This document shows, piece after piece, positions 5,021-6,869 of a DNA stretch of 6,869 bases. The first letter of the stretch is position 1. Each line of letters starts with the position of its first letter. The notes below the pieces were generated by a model that ran no database searches, was not told the DNA's origin, and saw only the letters and a program-made list of their open reading frames with translations. The position numbers and the translations under genes are program-made. Source of the stretch: an uncultured Oscillospiraceae bacterium (GTDB taxonomy: Bacteria > Bacillota > Clostridia > Oscillospirales > Oscillospiraceae); NCBI GenBank assembly GCA_934661715.1, contig CAKUJL010000083.1, forward strand, positions 1 to 6,869, read 5' to 3'.

Positions 5021-6229
5021 ATGGTTTACGAAAAAGAAGAAATCCTGCAATATATCATCGAAGAGGACGTCAAATTCATCCGCATGACCTTCTGCGACGT
5101 GACCGGACGGCTCAAGAACGTGTCGATCATGCCGGACGAGCTGGACAGAGCCTTTTCCTACGGCATCGCGATCGACGGCTCGGCCATCGCGGGCTTCGGC
5201 GGCGAGGTGTTTTCCGATCTGCTCCTGAAGCCGGACGCTTCGACGCTTTCCATTCTTCCCTGGCGGCCGGAACACGGGCGCGTGGTGCGGATGTTCTGCT
5301 CGGTGCATTATCCGGACGGACGGCCCTTTGAACTCGACACCCGCTCGATCCTCAAAAATGCGGTAGAGGCAGCGAAGGACGAAGGCTATACGTTTTTCTT
5401 CGGCCCCGAGATGGAGTTTTACCTCTTCCGGCTGGACGAAAACGGAGACGCCACGAAGCTCCCCTATGACAGAGCGTCCTACATGGACGTCGCGCCGGAC
5501 GACAAGGGCGAAAACGTGCGCCGCGAGGCGTGCCTGACCTTGGAGCAGATGGGCATCCGCCCCGAAAGCTCCCACCACGAGGAAGGCCCCGGCCAGAACG
5601 AAATTGACTTCCGCTACGCAGACCCCGTCACCGCGGCAGACAACGCGCTGACCTTCAAGAGCGTCGTTTCGACCGTCGCGGCAGGAAACGGCCTTTGCGC
5701 CGACTTTTCGCCCAAGCCCCTGCCCGATGCGCCGGGCAGCGGCATGCACGTCAATCTCTCCGTCAAAAGCGCGGACGGCCGCGACGTGATGCCGCAGGTG
5801 ATGGCGGGCATTCTGGAGCATGTCGCGGACATCAGCATTTTCTTAAACCCTGTCGACGCGTCCTATCACCGGCTCGGCAGCCGCAAAGCCCCGCGCTATA
5901 TCTCGTGGTCGAGCGAGAACCGGTCGCAGCTCATTCGCATTCCCGCGGCGTTCGGCGAATACCGGCGTGCAGAGCTCCGTTCCCCGGATGCAGCGTGCAA
6001 TCCGTATCTTGCCTTCGCGCTGCTCATTTACGCGGGACTCGACGGCATCAAGCGCCAGCTTCCCCTGCCCGAGCCTGCCGACGTGAACCTTTTCACCGCG
6101 CCGGAGAGCGTTACGCAGGCCTTCCGCACGCTTCCCGAGCGTCTGGACAAGGCAAAGCAGCTGGCAAAGGAAAGCGCCTTCACCGCGTCCGTTCTCCCCA
6201 GGGCGCTTATCTCGTATTACACCCGCTGA
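5021..6229 (+). CDS. glnA: Glutamine synthetase, type I, short clostridial form
   Basis: Makes glutamine from glutamate, ammonium and ATP. Motifs in order: DGSAIAGF (52-59, the DGSSIEGF loop), GPEMEFYLF (128-136), SHHEEGPGQNEIDFRY (184-199, metal ligands), GSGMHVNLS (239-247, substrate His), NRSQLIRIP (300-308) and ELRSPD (318-323). At 402 residues it is about 40 shorter than usual type I enzymes: it ends soon after SVLPRALISYY and lacks the usual C-terminal tail. In the flap, the position normally Glu (APxY context) is Lys289, and the DGS loop has Ala for Glu. I believe these are features of a short GSI clade in gut Clostridia rather than damage, but cannot verify that. The ATG at 5021 is preceded by a weak AAAGGCAGGG. 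The frame stays open upstream to 4769, but that extension would run through the terminator and palindrome and is rejected. The ANTAR gene follows after 39 bases, probably in the same operon. Confidence 0.9.
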   Translation: MVYEKEEILQYIIEEDVKFIRMTFCDVTGRLKNVSIMPDELDRAFSYGIAIDGSAIAGFGGEVFSDLLLKPDASTLSILPWRPEHGRVVRMFCSVHYPDGRPFELDTRSILKNAVEAAKDEGYTFFFGPEMEFYLFRLDENGDATKLPYDRASYMDVAPDDKGENVRREACLTLEQMGIRPESSHHEEGPGQNEIDFRYADPVTAADNALTFKSVVSTVAAGNGLCADFSPKPLPDAPGSGMHVNLSVKSADGRDVMPQVMAGILEHVADISIFLNPVDASYHRLGSRKAPRYISWSSENRSQLIRIPAAFGEYRRAELRSPDAACNPYLAFALLIYAGLDGIKRQLPLPEPADVNLFTAPESVTQAFRTLPERLDKAKQLAKESAFTASVLPRALISYYTR

Positions 6230-6241
6230 ACCCAGCGTTTT
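6224..6241 (+). terminator. Small hairpin with TTTT over the glnA stop codon
   Basis: CGCTG (6224-6228) pairs with CAGCG (6233-6237) around AACC, followed by TTTT (6238-6241). It overlaps the glnA stop and lies just before the regulator's ribosome binding site. It is short, so at most it would reduce read-through into the ANTAR gene; it could be chance. Confidence 0.35.
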
Positions 6242-6268
6242 CTGACGTTCCCGAAAGGAGGCTTTGCG

Positions 6269-6853
6269 ATGGAGAGAATGGACCGCGCGTACAGCGTGCT
6301 GCTCGTCTCCGGCGCGGAAAAATTCAATACCGCCGTCCGGCCCATGCTTCCCGAGCGCGAGTTCTCCCCTGTCGTCGTTGCCCCGGACGTATCAAGCGCA
6401 AGAAGGCGGCTTCTGGAGCGGAAATTTGATCTTCTGATCATCAACGCGCCGCTTCCGGACGAGTTTGGCACGCGTCTGGCGTTGGACGTCTGCGAGACGA
6501 CGCAATCCGGCGTTCTGCTGCTGGTGAAGGCGGACAGCTTCGCAGATGTGACGGCCCGCGTCGCGCCCTCCGGTGTTCTGACACTGCAGAAGCCGACCAG
6601 TCCCGCGCTCTTTTCCTCGACGCTGCGCCTTCTTTGCGCCACGCGCGAACGGCTTCGCCGCATGGAGCAGAAGACCGCGACACTGGAGGAAAAAATGGAG
6701 GAGATCCGCCTTGTCAACCGCGCCAAATGGATTTTGATCGATCAGCTCAAAATGACGGAAAACGAGGCGCACAAGTTTATCGAGCGTCAGGCGATGGACC
6801 GCTGCGTGACGCGGCGCGTGATCGCTGAAAATATTCTGGCTACGTATAAATAA
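6269..6853 (+). CDS. ANTAR-domain transcription antiterminator with degenerate receiver (nitrogen regulator)
   Basis: Probable RNA-binding antiterminator of nitrogen genes. The 194-residue protein has a receiver-like N-terminal domain (about 8-120), a charged helical linker likely to form a coiled coil (about 124-150), and a C-terminal ANTAR domain (about 135-190) with RAKWILIDQL, TENEAHKFIERQAMD and TRRVIAENIL. The receiver lacks the usual acidic pair after the first strand (LLVSGAE in place of LLVDDE), and the phosphoacceptor Asp is Asn59 (LIINAPLPDEFG); the later conserved lysine remains at 108. It is therefore unlikely to be switched by normal phosphorylation, and more likely by a bound protein or ligand. 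Start: ATG at 6269 with AAAGGAGG 7 bases before it. It follows glnA in one operon. Related clostridial proteins beside glutamine synthetase genes have been called nitR or glnR; I leave the symbol empty. Likely targets are the hexaloop hairpins in the glnA and glnN leaders, which would make its own operon self-regulated. Confidence 0.9.
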   Translation: MERMDRAYSVLLVSGAEKFNTAVRPMLPEREFSPVVVAPDVSSARRRLLERKFDLLIINAPLPDEFGTRLALDVCETTQSGVLLLVKADSFADVTARVAPSGVLTLQKPTSPALFSSTLRLLCATRERLRRMEQKTATLEEKMEEIRLVNRAKWILIDQLKMTENEAHKFIERQAMDRCVTRRVIAENILATYK

Positions 6854-6855
6854 AC

Positions 6856-6869
6856 AGAAGGAAAGAGGA
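6856..6869 (+). promoter_or_regulatory. Purine-rich stretch at the window edge, likely next ribosome binding site
   Basis: Directly after the ANTAR stop the sequence reads AGAAGGAAAGAGGA and the window ends. There is no terminator, so the operon probably continues with another gene outside the window. Confidence 0.35.

Noticed and set aside
4334..5821. Long minus-strand open frame (495 codons) opposite glnA and across the intergenic region
   Set aside because: It runs antisense to glnA and then through promoters, terminator hairpins and the palindrome; it has no motif and no ribosome binding site.
6190..6268. Frameshift explaining the short C-terminus of glnA
   Set aside because: None of the downstream frames before the ANTAR start gives the usual type I tail with its EW and Y residues, so the short end looks genuine rather than a local frameshift.

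Overview
The window looks like chromosomal DNA of a gut-type Clostridia, most probably the Oscillospiraceae/Ruminococcaceae side. This rests on AGGAGG-type ribosome binding sites, GC-rich codon use with AT-rich intergenic DNA, a clostridial AsnB, a type III glutamine synthetase, and a short type I glutamine synthetase followed by an ANTAR regulator. The lineage is inferred from family resemblance, not from a marker gene. Everything recognisable concerns ammonium assimilation into glutamine and asparagine.

Layout. Positions 1-260 are an AT-rich intergenic stretch. On the minus strand, read from right to left, lie glnN (GSIII, 4331 to 2384, broken), a previously untracked 57-residue small ORF (2332 to 2159), a 300-base stretch of unassigned, partly open sequence with two hairpins, and intact asnB (1838 to 261). 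On the plus strand, divergent from glnN, lie glnA (short GSI, 5021-6229) and an ANTAR-domain regulator with a degenerate receiver (6269-6853). A ribosome binding site for a further gene lies at the right edge.

The 690-base divergent region (4332-5020) is the richest part. Each GS gene has a near-perfect sigma-A promoter with a 17-base spacer (glnN TTGACA/TATAAT; glnA TTGACA/TATCAT). Each leader then carries a hairpin with a six-base loop, AATGGC, that overlaps and should exclude an intrinsic terminator; the glnN leader has one more hairpin with loop AATGGG. A at loop position 1 and G at position 4 is the known signature of ANTAR target RNAs. Since an ANTAR protein is encoded in the glnA operon, the window appears to hold a self-contained antitermination circuit: the regulator would let polymerase past the attenuators of both glutamine synthetase genes. 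Between the glnA terminator and its start codon lies a 162-base, nearly full-length palindrome (4823-4984) that looks like an inserted foldback element.

The main anomaly is that glnN is interrupted. Its sequence jumps from the FTGNK motif straight to the [13 protein letters not shown] region in another frame, losing roughly 60-70 residues that include the conserved FEFRM active-site segment. Either GSIII has decayed while GSI took over, or the junction is an assembly artefact.
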